From Chloroflexota bacterium (lineage in GTDB: Bacteria > Chloroflexota > Anaerolineae > Caldilineales > Caldilineaceae), in assembly GCA_024277175.1 (NCBI GenBank), contig JAJRVT010000260.1, positions 1 through 46,120 on the forward strand: a stretch of DNA of 46,120 nt, read 5' to 3'. How positions within the stretch are numbered: the stretch's first letter is position 1; the number at the start of each line of letters is the position of its first letter. The position numbers were made by a program, and so were the translations under genes. This document shows positions 8,125 through 15,812 of the stretch, one piece after another. The notes beneath the pieces were generated by a model. That model was not told where the DNA came from and searched no databases. It saw only the letters and a list, made by a program, of their open reading frames with translations.

Positions 8125-9711
8125 ATGAGTGGAATTATTTTGCCAGGACAGGAAGAGCAGCCCCAGCAAGGCGGCGGCATCGAACTCCCCAAGGGATACG
8201 CGCCCGCGCGCGAGCGGGAAGCCCAGGCGGGCGAAGCCGAGCAGCCCGCGGAGAGCGGCGAACAGGCCGCGGACCAGCCTGAACAGCCGGCCGGTCATCC
8301 GGGGGAACCTCGTTTTCTCTTCGAACCACAGGCGGTGCAGGTCCAGTGCCCGGCCTGTGGGACGCCCTACGCTGTCCCCGTTTTCTCCATCATCGACCTG
8401 GGCGTGAACCCGGAACTGCGTGGCGCGCTGCTGGGCGGGCAGGTCAACGTGGCCCGCTGCCCCAGTTGCGGGGCTGGCGGCCCGTTGAGCACACCCCTCA
8501 TGGTCCACGATCCTGAGCATGAGTTTTTGGGCGTTTTCATCCCGCCGGAGGCCATCGCGGCCGGCGCCGGCTCCAGCGGCATCCTCACCCCGGGCGGCGG
8601 GGCCCAGGACGTACAGCGCCAGAAGATCATCGGCGAACTGACCCAGACGCTGATGCGTAAGCTACCCCAGGATGCCCGTCGCGGCTATCTGCTCCAAGCC
8701 AAGGAGTATATGGACTGGCAGCGGTTTATGGAGGTGCTGTGGGGCTTTGAAGGCGTTACGCCTGAGATGCTGCGCCGCCAGCGGGATCAATCCGATCTGT
8801 TGCAGCGGCTCATGACCCTGGCCAATGATCCGTCCGCGCTGGATATCGCGCTGGAGCGGGACAAGGGCTTGATCGACCAGGACTTCTTCGTCATGCTGGA
8901 TCAGGTGTTGGGCATGGTCCAGGCTCAGGGGCAGGCTGACGCTATGGCTCCTCTGATGCAACTGCGAGATCGTCTCCTCGAGACGACGGCGGCCGGCGCA
9001 GAGATCAAGGCGCGTGAAGATCACATCCGCTCGCTGCTGGGGCGGATTAACCGGGAGACGACCCGGGACGAGATCATCGACCTGCTGCTGGAGGCCTGGC
9101 AGGGCGAGGACGGGCGCGATGTGGTCGGCTCACTGGCGGTTGCGCTCTCTCCCATCTTCGACTATCAGTTCCTGATGGATGTCACCCAACGCATGGAAGC
9201 GACTGAAGATGAGGAAATCCGGGCCCGACTGGAAGAGCTGCGTGCGCTTGTGTTACAGGTCCAGGAACGTCAGAAACAGAGCCAAGCCGAGCAGTCCCAG
9301 CAAGCCCAGGCCGTCCTCCAGGAAGTGCTTCAGGCCACCGACGTCAAAGCCAAGTTACAGGAACTGGCCCCCTACATCGACGAGGGTTTCCTGGCCCTTC
9401 TGGCTGCGCAGATCCAGGCCGCCGAGCAGAACGGCGCCACGGGCGCAGCTCGGCGCATGCGCGAGATCTATGATCAGGCCCTTGACCTGTTGCAGGAGAC
9501 CTTGCCCCCGGAGTTGCGTCTGCTCAACGATCTGCTCTCTGCACCGGATGACGCCGCCGTCCGCACGTTGCTCAAGGAGAACCGGGCACTCCTCACCCCC
9601 GAGTTCCTCTCATCGATCCAACCGCTGGAAGAGGAGATGCGCGCCAACGGTCGCCCTGAAATGGCCAACCGCCTCAAGACATTGCGAGGCCAGGTCGCAT
9701 TAATGATGTAG
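8125..9711 (+). CDS. CpXC-domain zinc-ribbon protein with long helical C-terminal region
   Basis: 528 residues. After a disordered Gln/Glu/Pro-rich N-terminus (1-65) comes a CpXC domain with two zinc knuckles, CPAC (Cys75, Cys78) and CPSC (Cys112, Cys115), and the fold-typical FLGVFIPPE near residue 140. From about 170 to the end the protein is alpha-helical and Gln/Glu/Leu-rich, with coiled-coil character around 390-440 (VQERQKQSQAEQSQQ). The CpXC family (PF14353) has no established function; zinc binding is the usual inference. The ribosome site is weak (AGAAAGAAG). The gene is followed by cinA after 8 bases and by an HD gene with no gap, so the three are likely one operon. Confidence 0.8.
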   Translation: MSGIILPGQEEQPQQGGGIELPKGYAPAREREAQAGEAEQPAESGEQAADQPEQPAGHPGEPRFLFEPQAVQVQCPACGTPYAVPVFSIIDLGVNPELRGALLGGQVNVARCPSCGAGGPLSTPLMVHDPEHEFLGVFIPPEAIAAGAGSSGILTPGGGAQDVQRQKIIGELTQTLMRKLPQDARRGYLLQAKEYMDWQRFMEVLWGFEGVTPEMLRRQRDQSDLLQRLMTLANDPSALDIALERDKGLIDQDFFVMLDQVLGMVQAQGQADAMAPLMQLRDRLLETTAAGAEIKAREDHIRSLLGRINRETTRDEIIDLLLEAWQGEDGRDVVGSLAVALSPIFDYQFLMDVTQRMEATEDEEIRARLEELRALVLQVQERQKQSQAEQSQQAQAVLQEVLQATDVKAKLQELAPYIDEGFLALLAAQIQAAEQNGATGAARRMREIYDQALDLLQETLPPELRLLNDLLSAPDDAAVRTLLKENRALLTPEFLSSIQPLEEEMRANGRPEMANRLKTLRGQVALMM

Positions 9712-9719
9712 GGGGCGCT

Positions 9720-10952
9720 GTGAACGCAGAAATCATCACCACCGGCACCGAGATTCTCCTCGGTGAAATCGTCGACACCAACGCCGCCTGGATCGCTCGG
9801 CAACTGCGGGAGGCCGGCGTCAACCTCTATTACAAGACCACCGTGGGCGACAACGAAAAGCGCCTGCGTGAGATGATCGAGCTGGCCCTGAGCCGCAGCG
9901 ACGTGGTCATCGTCACCGGCGGCCTGGGGCCCACGGTGGATGACGTCACCCGGCCTGCCATCGCCGTGGCTACCGGCCGTCCCCTGGAACTGCGGGAGGA
10001 CGCATTGCAGACTTTGCAGGCGCGCTTCGCCCGTTTCGGCGCGAAGATGACCGACAACAACCGGCGCCAGGCCTATATTCCCCGGGGCGGCGTCCTGATC
10101 GAGAACCCGGTGGGCACCGCACCCGGCATCCTGGTGGAGGACGAGCGGGGCGCGGTTTTCGCCCTGCCGGGCGTCCCCAGAGAAATGAAGCGCATGATGC
10201 AGGATAGCGTGCTGCCCTGGTTGCGCGCCCGCAATGGCGATCAGCGGGTCATTCGCCGTCGCGTTCTGCGCACGGTTGGCATCGGCGAGAGCGCAGTGGA
10301 CAGCAGGCTGGGCGAGTTGATGCACAGCGCCAACCCCAGTGTGGGGCTGGCCGCACATCCGGGGCAGGTGGACGTGCGCATCACCGCCAGCGCGCCCGAT
10401 GAAGCCGCGGTGGAAGCGGCCCTGGACGCCATGGAAGCCCAGGTGCGGGCCGTCATCGGCGACTATATCTACAGCGCCACGCCCCGGGATCCCTTCCCCG
10501 CGGTGGTGGCCCGCCTGCTGGCCGAGCGCCGGACCACCGTGGCCATCCTGGAAACCAACACCGGGGGCGTCATCGCCCAGGCGCTGGCCTCGGCTTTGCC
10601 AGATGACGCTCCCGCCGGGATCGTGACCGGGGTTGCGCCGTCTGACTTGTCGTCTCCTCTGGCTGTAGAATTGGCTGTTGCTGGGGACGGCGGTTACTCG
10701 GAGGAATTGGCCCTGCGCGTCGCGGAACAGACAGCGATAGGGGCGGAGGCCGACTACGGCCTCACCATCCTGGGCAGCGCGGGTGAGGGGCAGGGCATCT
10801 ACGGCGACCAGCCAGGTGAGACTTACCTGGCCTTGGTTGGTCCGAATTCGTCTAAAGTTCGCCGGCTGGCCTTTGGCGGCCGTGACCAACTGACCCAACT
10901 GCTGACGGGGAACCGGGCGCTGCTTCTGCTCTGGCGCGCGCTCCGGGACTGA
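9720..10952 (+). CDS. cinA: CinA-family protein (MoCF domain plus degenerate nicotinamide-nucleotide amidase domain)
   Basis: 410 residues, the usual CinA length. The N-terminal MoCF-like domain (1-170) has GTEILLGEIVDTN and VTGGLGPTVDDVTR; in CinA proteins this domain is an ADP-ribose pyrophosphatase/COG1058 unit. The C-terminal domain (about 255-405) aligns with PncC, which deamidates nicotinamide mononucleotide in pyridine nucleotide salvage. The PncC catalytic serine motif, normally ESCTGG, reads ETNTGG here, and the later TGIAGP motif reads LGSAGE. The amidase half is therefore probably altered or inactive. The start is GTG 9720, 8 bases after the CpXC stop, with GGGGGCG as a weak ribosome site. 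The stop TGA directly abuts the next ATG. Confidence 0.9.
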   Translation: MNAEIITTGTEILLGEIVDTNAAWIARQLREAGVNLYYKTTVGDNEKRLREMIELALSRSDVVIVTGGLGPTVDDVTRPAIAVATGRPLELREDALQTLQARFARFGAKMTDNNRRQAYIPRGGVLIENPVGTAPGILVEDERGAVFALPGVPREMKRMMQDSVLPWLRARNGDQRVIRRRVLRTVGIGESAVDSRLGELMHSANPSVGLAAHPGQVDVRITASAPDEAAVEAALDAMEAQVRAVIGDYIYSATPRDPFPAVVARLLAERRTTVAILETNTGGVIAQALASALPDDAPAGIVTGVAPSDLSSPLAVELAVAGDGGYSEELALRVAEQTAIGAEADYGLTILGSAGEGQGIYGDQPGETYLALVGPNSSKVRRLAFGGRDQLTQLLTGNRALLLLWRALRD

Positions 10953-11534
10953 ATGGGGGCAGGTGGAAAGGTGGACCAATTCGATCGACTTCGCTTATTG
11001 CTGGACCATGCCAACGATCTCAAACAGTTGCCGCGCACAGGGTGGCTGCTGGCCGGGGTGGCCGCGCCTGAGTCGGTGGCCGATCACTCCTTCGCCGTAG
11101 CGGTGTTGGCTCTTTTCCTGGCCGAGTTGGTCAACGAAGATTGGGCTGCCGAAGGGTTGGACGGACCGCTGGACGCGGGCGAAGTCGCACGCCTGGCCCT
11201 GATCCACGACCTGGCCGAAAGCATCCTGACCGACCTGCCCCTGCGCAGCGCCGATCTGTTGGGCGTGGCGGTCAAACATGAAGCCGAGGAACGGGCCATG
11301 GTCCGCCTGTTGGCCGATCTGCCGGGCGGTTCCGGCTACGCCGAGCGCTGGCGGGCCTACGGCGCTGCGTCCACACCCGAAGCGCGCCTGGTCAAGGACG
11401 CGGACAAACTGGAGATGGCCCATCAGGCCCGTCGTTACGCGCGTCGCGGGCACGCTGATCTGGACGAGTTCTGGCGGAATCGGCGCTGGTATTACGATGT
11501 GAGCCGACGGTTCTTCACCGTATTAGCAACATGA
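10953..11534 (+). CDS. HD-domain phosphohydrolase (YfbR/HDDC2-like)
   Basis: 193 residues with the HD-domain ligands in order: His45 (ADHSFAVAV), His85-Asp86 (LIHDLAES), Glu89, Asp94 and the late Asp in VKDADKLEM (Asp149/151). This layout is typical of 5'-deoxynucleotidases of the YfbR/HDDC2 group, which remove phosphate from dNMPs with a divalent metal. ATG 10953 touches the cinA stop, so translation is probably coupled; GTG 10971 is an alternative start. A short hairpin plus eight T residues (11567-11588) ends the operon. Confidence 0.85.
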   Translation: MGAGGKVDQFDRLRLLLDHANDLKQLPRTGWLLAGVAAPESVADHSFAVAVLALFLAELVNEDWAAEGLDGPLDAGEVARLALIHDLAESILTDLPLRSADLLGVAVKHEAEERAMVRLLADLPGGSGYAERWRAYGAASTPEARLVKDADKLEMAHQARRYARRGHADLDEFWRNRRWYYDVSRRFFTVLAT

Positions 11535-11566
11535 CTGTTTTCGTGTAGCCGAGGCAGGGGGCCTTC

Positions 11567-11588
11567 GGGCTTTCGCCCACTTTTTTTT
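11567..11588 (+). terminator. Intrinsic terminator after the CpXC-cinA-HD operon
   Basis: GGGC-TTTC-GCCC hairpin (11567-11578), then AC and eight T (11581-11588). The stem is short but GC-only and the T-run is long. Confidence 0.6.
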
Positions 11589-11692
11589 GGACTCTCAATC
11601 AGCCTGTTCTCTCTTGTGAACGCCCTGATTATGGCCTTCGTATAGCGGTTATTGGCTATAGTCTTTTACATGCGTGAGTTTGCACTTCCCCC

Positions 11693-11721
11693 TTGCGAAA
11701 CGCTCCATTATCGCGTACAAT
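11693..11721 (+). promoter_or_regulatory. Putative promoter of the first LCP gene
   Basis: TTGCGA (11693-11698), 17-base spacer, TACAAT (11716-11721). This is the best match in the region. It gives a leader of about 130 bases before 11860. Confidence 0.5.
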
Positions 11722-11859
11722 TTAAGTATCTATGTGCGTTAATTTCTCCTCTCTCGGTCTCCACTTTTCGCATGCAGAATGGCGGGCGGATGACAGGGGG
11801 CGGATGAGATAAACTATAACAATTCCTCCCATCCATGTAGACAGGCGTTTGGTGAATTT

Positions 11860-12867
11860 ATGATGACAGGCACCCTTCTTTTTAAACAGGCGTATGGCCG
11901 GGCGCTTCGGCTTTTGCCCGCACTGGCCTTGCTGACGTTGCTGCTGGGTTTACTGATCCCGGCGACCCCTCTTCAGGCTAGCCCTGGGTTACAAACTGGC
12001 GGTAAGTCGGACTCAACGTCTTCGACTAGAGACAACCCCTTTCTTGACACCACCAATATTCTGGTGCTTGGCGCGGATCGGGATCCAGGCGTGCCCAACT
12101 GGCGCACCGATGTGATCATGATCGTGGCGCTGGACAGCAAAGGGGACCAGGTCGGCGTTATCTCCCTGCCCCGGGATCTCTATCTGGAGGAGATTCCCGG
12201 CCACAATCCTAACCGTATCAATGTGGTCGATTACCTGGGTGAACAGGACGACCCGGACGGTGGCGGCCCTGCTTTGCTGGGTGGCATTCTCGAAGAGAAA
12301 ATGGGCATTCCCATTGACCATTATGTGCGTTTCGATTTCAATTCCTTTCGCGACGTTGTGAACGCTCTGGGGGGAGTGGAAGTGGATGTGGATTGTCCCT
12401 TCACCGGTTATCTGCGCGACTATGGCGGTTGGATGCGGCTGGCGCCAGGGGTGCATCGGCTCAACGGCGATCAGGCGCTGATCTACGTGCGCGATCGCAA
12501 GGTTTCTGGCGGCGATCTGGAGCGAGCCCGCCGCCAGCAGCGTTTCGTCTGGTCGGTTCGCAACCAGATCCTCAACGAGAATCTGGTGCGCCGTCTGCCC
12601 GCTCTCTATTCGGCGCTGTCCGATTCGGTGGACACGGATATGGGGTTGCTCAAGGCCCTGCGCATCGCCCGCTTCGCCCTTGGCATCGATCCGGAGGATA
12701 TTCACGGTTTCGTGGTCACGCCGCCAGATATGCTGGAACAGGGCTGGCGTCAGGGCATGTACGTCTTCGTGCCGGATTGGGATCTGATCCGGGAGAACGC
12801 CAAGGACGTTTTCGATGAGGAGCCGTTCGATCTGACCAGCACACCGGATTGGTGCAAGACGGAATAG
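11860..12867 (+). CDS. LytR-CpsA-Psr (LCP) family protein with signal peptide
   Basis: 335 residues. Residues 1-42 are a signal peptide or signal anchor (hydrophobic core LLPALALLTLLLGLLIP). The LCP domain runs from about 62 to 235, with the family signatures NILVLGADRD, NWRTDVIMIV, SLPRDLYLE and RARRQQRFV. LCP enzymes sit outside the membrane and transfer undecaprenyl-linked glycopolymers onto peptidoglycan or other surface acceptors. The conserved Arg and Asp residues of the pyrophosphate-binding site are present. ATG 11860 and 11863 are both possible starts. It is followed by a terminator and a paralogue (13172-14386) with nearly the same motif order. Proximity to glycosyltransferase, GtrA and O-antigen ligase genes fits a surface-glycan role. 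Confidence 0.9.
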   Translation: MMTGTLLFKQAYGRALRLLPALALLTLLLGLLIPATPLQASPGLQTGGKSDSTSSTRDNPFLDTTNILVLGADRDPGVPNWRTDVIMIVALDSKGDQVGVISLPRDLYLEEIPGHNPNRINVVDYLGEQDDPDGGGPALLGGILEEKMGIPIDHYVRFDFNSFRDVVNALGGVEVDVDCPFTGYLRDYGGWMRLAPGVHRLNGDQALIYVRDRKVSGGDLERARRQQRFVWSVRNQILNENLVRRLPALYSALSDSVDTDMGLLKALRIARFALGIDPEDIHGFVVTPPDMLEQGWRQGMYVFVPDWDLIRENAKDVFDEEPFDLTSTPDWCKTE

Positions 12868-12970
12868 CTGGGGGCCGGGACGGTTGATCCCACTCCTGAA
12901 AACGCAACCGCCATCGGTTACACGGATTTGTTTTTCATTCGACTGACCTGACTTATTAGCAACCCAGATG

Positions 12971-13007
12971 ACCGCCGAGAATTTTCAAAACTTCCCGGCG
13001 GTTTTTT
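12971..13007 (+). terminator. Intrinsic terminator after the first LCP gene
   Basis: ACCGCCG-a-GAA pairs with TTC-c-CGGCGGT around a 10-base loop (12971-13002) and is followed by a run of T. Confidence 0.8.
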
Positions 13008-13067
13008 GTTTTCTCATGTGGTTCGTGCGTTTCTCTTTTCGCAGGCAGTTGCAGCGCCCTTGAAATG

Positions 13068-13096
13068 TTGCCTGCCTGAATGAATCGCGCTATCAT
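13068..13096 (+). promoter_or_regulatory. Putative promoter of the lipoprotein LCP gene
   Basis: TTGCCT (13068-13073), 17-base spacer, TATCAT (13091-13096). The expected leader is about 70 bases before ATG 13172. Confidence 0.4.
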
Positions 13097-13171
13097 TGAG
13101 CCTGGTTTTCGAGAAGCAGCGGCGAGTGCGCTTACCCTTGCAGGCGCTCAATCCGTTTTGGAGTCTCTGTT

Positions 13172-14386
13172 ATGCGACGTTATTTTCTTTTGATTATGAT
13201 CAGCGTTACGGCGTTGCTTGTGGGCGGCTGTGCACAGTCGATCTTTGTTACGCCATCCCCGCGCAGCCGACGGCCAGAGGAGGTGGACGATCGTTTCATC
13301 CCCCAGCCGGCCCCCGAAGGATTGGAAGCGCCTATCTCCCCTTTTCCTTCCACCACCGCACGTCTGGTCACCCTACCTGAACCGCCCATCGCCTCCGCCC
13401 AGAGCTATCAGCCGCGCATCGCACCGCCGCCCGTTTTTCCCTTTGGCGGCGCTCCAGGGCTGGCTCCTTTGCCGGTCCCGACCGGTCCTTCCTTTGCTTG
13501 GAGTGAAACCGATAATTATCTGATCCTGGGCACAGACCGTCGTCCGGGCCAGACCAACTGGCGCACGGATACCATCATGGTGGTGGGATTGGATCGGGCC
13601 AACCGTCGCGCGGCCGTGTTGAGCGTGCCTCGGGATCTCTACATCGATATCCCCGGCTACGGCTATGGACGTATCAACACCGCCGATTATATTGGCGAGA
13701 AAGTGTTGGGGGTGGAAGGGGGCGGCCCGGCGCTTATCTCCCAGATCCTCAGCGAAAACCTGGGCGTGAGCACGAACCACTGGGTGCGAATGGAGATGAC
13801 CGGTTTCCGCTCCATCGTCGACGCGGTCGGCGGCGTGACCGTTCACCTGGACTGCCCGTTCTACGAGCCGATCTACAACCTGGACACCGACAGTTGGGAC
13901 TACTTCACGCTGCCTGCGGGCGATGTGACCCTGGACGGCGAGTCGGCCTACTGGTTCGTGCGCCTGCGGCTCCGTTCCAGCGATATCAGCCGAGGCCAGC
14001 GCCAGCGACAGTTTTTGTGGGCAATGCGTGACAAGGCCCTGAGCACCGATGTGTTGAGTCGCTTGCCCGAGCTCTGGACCGCGTTCCAGCAGACCTTCAC
14101 CACCGATCTCTCCCTGCTCCAGATGTTGGACCTGGCCCGCTTTGGCTTTGGCCTGGACGCGGGCAGCGTGCGCGCGACGGGGCTGACCATGTACGATCTG
14201 CAAAGCTATCGCACGCCCGAAGGCGCGGCCGTGCTGGTCATCTCCGACCCGGCGCGGGTGCGTGCGGTGGTGGACAGCGTCTGGAGCGCGCCGGCCATGG
14301 TGGACGCCTATCGCCAGGACGCGACCAGTTGTCCGCCCCTTCCGCCCGAAGTCGCAGCCAAACTGGCCGCCGATGGCGGAGGGTGA
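13172..14386 (+). CDS. LytR-CpsA-Psr (LCP) family protein, lipoprotein form
   Basis: 404 residues. The N-terminus MRRYFLLIMISVTALLVGGC is a lipoprotein signal with Cys20 as the lipidated residue. A proline-rich spacer (about 21-105) leads to the LCP domain (about 110-290): NYLILGTDRR, NWRTDTIMVVG, SVPRDLYIDI and RGQRQRQFL. GGAG stands 8 bases before ATG 13172. It shares the motif order of the preceding LCP gene but is anchored differently (lipid rather than signal peptide or helix) and has a longer spacer, so it may work further from the membrane. The expected role is ligation of a lipid-linked glycopolymer to the cell wall or another surface acceptor. The gene ends next to an inverted octamer repeat. 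Confidence 0.9.
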   Translation: MRRYFLLIMISVTALLVGGCAQSIFVTPSPRSRRPEEVDDRFIPQPAPEGLEAPISPFPSTTARLVTLPEPPIASAQSYQPRIAPPPVFPFGGAPGLAPLPVPTGPSFAWSETDNYLILGTDRRPGQTNWRTDTIMVVGLDRANRRAAVLSVPRDLYIDIPGYGYGRINTADYIGEKVLGVEGGGPALISQILSENLGVSTNHWVRMEMTGFRSIVDAVGGVTVHLDCPFYEPIYNLDTDSWDYFTLPAGDVTLDGESAYWFVRLRLRSSDISRGQRQRQFLWAMRDKALSTDVLSRLPELWTAFQQTFTTDLSLLQMLDLARFGFGLDAGSVRATGLTMYDLQSYRTPEGAAVLVISDPARVRAVVDSVWSAPAMVDAYRQDATSCPPLPPEVAAKLAADGGG

Positions 14387-14390
14387 GCTT

Positions 14391-14494
14391 GACGGGATGA
14401 CAAGATGGCAGGGTGGCAAGATGCTTCCTGTCGCGCATCACGTTTCACGAGCTGCGCTTCACCCTGTCACCCCCTCACCTTGTCATCTTGTCAC
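14391..14494. repeat. Inverted octamer repeat (family A) with a family C core
   Basis: Left arm: degenerate GTGACAAG-like octamers (GATGACAAGATGGCAGGGTG). Right arm: their reverse complement (CCCTGTCAC, CCTTGTCATCTTGTCAC). Between the arms is CGCATCACGTTTCACG, a word of family C. It separates two convergent genes, and the minus-strand gene's last codons and stop lie in the right arm. Confidence 0.75.
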
Positions 14495-15142
14495 TTCCAC
14501 GGCGCCAACCACCGCCACGCCCACCAACCCCACCACCATCACATACATGCCCCAGGCCGGATGCTGGACGTGATTGTAGACCAGTGAAATGTCGGGCAGG
14601 GCGTTCAGGAAGTTCTGCACCGGCAGCCAGATAGCCAATCCGGCCAGCAGCAGCGTGATCCCGCCTGTTAGACGTCGGGGAAGCAGGGCGGCGAAGGGGC
14701 TGATGGCGGCTGTACCCAGGCAGAAGACGATGGCCAGGGTCTGGAGTTGGAATTCAGGCGTGAGGAGCAACTGAGGGGTCCACGCCGGCGGCAGCATGTT
14801 GAGCGCAGCCACCCCGGCCGCCAGCAGCAACAGCACGCGCATGGGCCAGCCATAGCCCAACTCCGCCCGGAAGGCGTGCAGGCTGAAGGTCAGGCTCACG
14901 GCGACGAGAGGCAGATAGAAGCCTTCCCGCCACAGCATCAGCCCGCCGTTCCGGACCGAGGGCAGGAATTTGACGTACTCGCCCAGGTCCAGCCCGGTGA
15001 CCACCAGCCCCGCTGCCGGGTGGCCGATCCAGGGACTGAAGTAGCCCACCAGTGCGATCAACCCGGCCAGGGGCAGGAGCCAGCGCAGGCGTCTGACCAT
15101 GGTCGGCAGATCGTTCATTGCCTGGGCGCTCCCATCCGACAT
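14483..15142 (-). CDS. Hypothetical polytopic membrane protein
   Basis: 219 residues with about five or six predicted membrane helices (for example LLPLAGLIALVGYFSPWIG, MRVLLLLAAGVAALNML, GMYVMVVGLVGVAVVGAV). ATG 15142 is chosen because GGAG lies 8 bases upstream. That GGAG belongs to a GATTGGAG-type intergenic repeat. Starting at 15196 instead would translate the repeat into 18 extra residues and overlap the upstream gene. The C-terminal VTR and the stop codon are encoded by the octamer repeat. No family recognised. Confidence 0.6.
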   Translation of the reverse strand: MSDGSAQAMNDLPTMVRRLRWLLPLAGLIALVGYFSPWIGHPAAGLVVTGLDLGEYVKFLPSVRNGGLMLWREGFYLPLVAVSLTFSLHAFRAELGYGWPMRVLLLLAAGVAALNMLPPAWTPQLLLTPEFQLQTLAIVFCLGTAAISPFAALLPRRLTGGITLLLAGLAIWLPVQNFLNALPDISLVYNHVQHPAWGMYVMVVGLVGVAVVGAVEVTR

Positions 15143-15147
15143 CGCGT

Positions 15148-15180
15148 GATCTCCAATCTCCCCAATCTTCAATCCCCTCT
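15148..15180. repeat. Short GATTGGGGAGATTGGAG repeat (family B) supplying a ribosome site
   Basis: On the minus strand this reads GATTGAAGATTGGGGAGATTG then GAGATC, directly upstream of ATG 15142. Its last GGAG is at the right distance to act as the Shine-Dalgarno sequence of the membrane-protein gene. Confidence 0.5.
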
Positions 15181-15192
15181 CCTGCGTCGCCA

Positions 15193-15714
15193 TCACGCTT
15201 TCCGCCCCGCTTCCTTCAGCCCCCTCGACTCCCTGGATTCCCGCCGGGCCAGCCGCATACTCTGCCGCATCTCTCCCTCCTGAAACCGCCTGCGCTCCTC
15301 TTCTGTTTCGAGTTTCAACGGCGGAACCGGGGTGGGGCGGCGGTCTTCATTTAGGGCCACGTAGACGAAGTAGGCGCTGTTGGTGTGCTCCACCTTGCCC
15401 GTAACCAAATCTTCGGTCTCGACATGCAACTCCACCTCCACCGTGGTCCGGCCCACCCAGGTGACGCGTCCGTGGATGAGCAGCAGTTGGCCGATGCGGA
15501 CCGGTTTGTCGAAGGTCACGCTGTCTACGGTGACGGTCACGGCCGGCCGGCGGGCGTGGCGCGCAGCCACGATGCCGCCGCACTCGTCGCACAGCTTCAG
15601 CAGCACGCCGCCGTGGACGTTGCCCAGGCTGTTGGAATGGATGGGCTGCATGAGGGTGGAGAGAGTCATTGCACTGTCCGCAACGGTTCGGGGCGATAGC
15701 GTTTGGTTAGTCAT
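15193..15714 (-). CDS. Acyl-CoA thioesterase (hotdog fold, YciA/ACOT-like)
   Basis: 173 residues. The hotdog thioesterase signature is clear: MQPIHSNSLGNVHGGVLLKLCDECGG, with the family's N/H-G-G segment and the acidic catalytic residue on the following helix, then VTVDSVTFDKPVRIGQLL. Such enzymes hydrolyse acyl-CoA thioesters in the cytoplasm. ATG 15714 has AAGGAG 6-7 bases upstream; seven more residues are possible upstream but without a ribosome site. The C-terminal 40 residues are charged and arginine-rich (MRQSMRLARRESRESRG), as in many cytosolic acyl-CoA hydrolases of this group. Confidence 0.88.
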   Translation of the reverse strand: MTNQTLSPRTVADSAMTLSTLMQPIHSNSLGNVHGGVLLKLCDECGGIVAARHARRPAVTVTVDSVTFDKPVRIGQLLLIHGRVTWVGRTTVEVELHVETEDLVTGKVEHTNSAYFVYVALNEDRRPTPVPPLKLETEEERRRFQEGEMRQSMRLARRESRESRGLKEAGRKA

Positions 15715-15729
15715 GGCGGGCTCCTTTTT

Positions 15730-15812
15730 TGACAAGGTGACAGGATGACAAGATGACCCTAGCGCGCATCACGTTTCACGATTCACCTTGTCACCTTGTT
15801 ATCCTGTCAGCA
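15730..15812. repeat. Inverted octamer repeat (family A) with a family C core
   Basis: Left arm 15730-15757 is GACAAGGTGACAGGATGACA-type. Right arm 15784-15809 is CACCTTGTCACCTTGTTATC-type. The core again contains CGCATCACGTTTCACG. The TAA stop of the glycosyltransferase gene lies in the right arm, where one octamer has mutated from GTGACAAG to ATAACAAG. Confidence 0.75.

Larger units (their letters stand above)
11535..11859. other. Intergenic region before the first LytR-CpsA-Psr gene
   Basis: 325 bases holding the terminator at 11567-11588 and a good promoter at 11693-11721. The last 130 bases would be the leader of the LCP gene. No open frame of interest. Confidence 0.6.
12868..13171. other. 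Intergenic region between the two LCP genes
   Basis: 304 bases with a terminator (12971-13007) and a promoter-like site (13068-13096). The second LCP gene therefore probably has its own transcript. Confidence 0.55.

Noticed and set aside
9474-10979. A 501-codon open frame on the minus strand
   Set aside because: Antisense to cinA and the end of the CpXC gene; GC-rich codon bias leaves open frames on the opposite strand.
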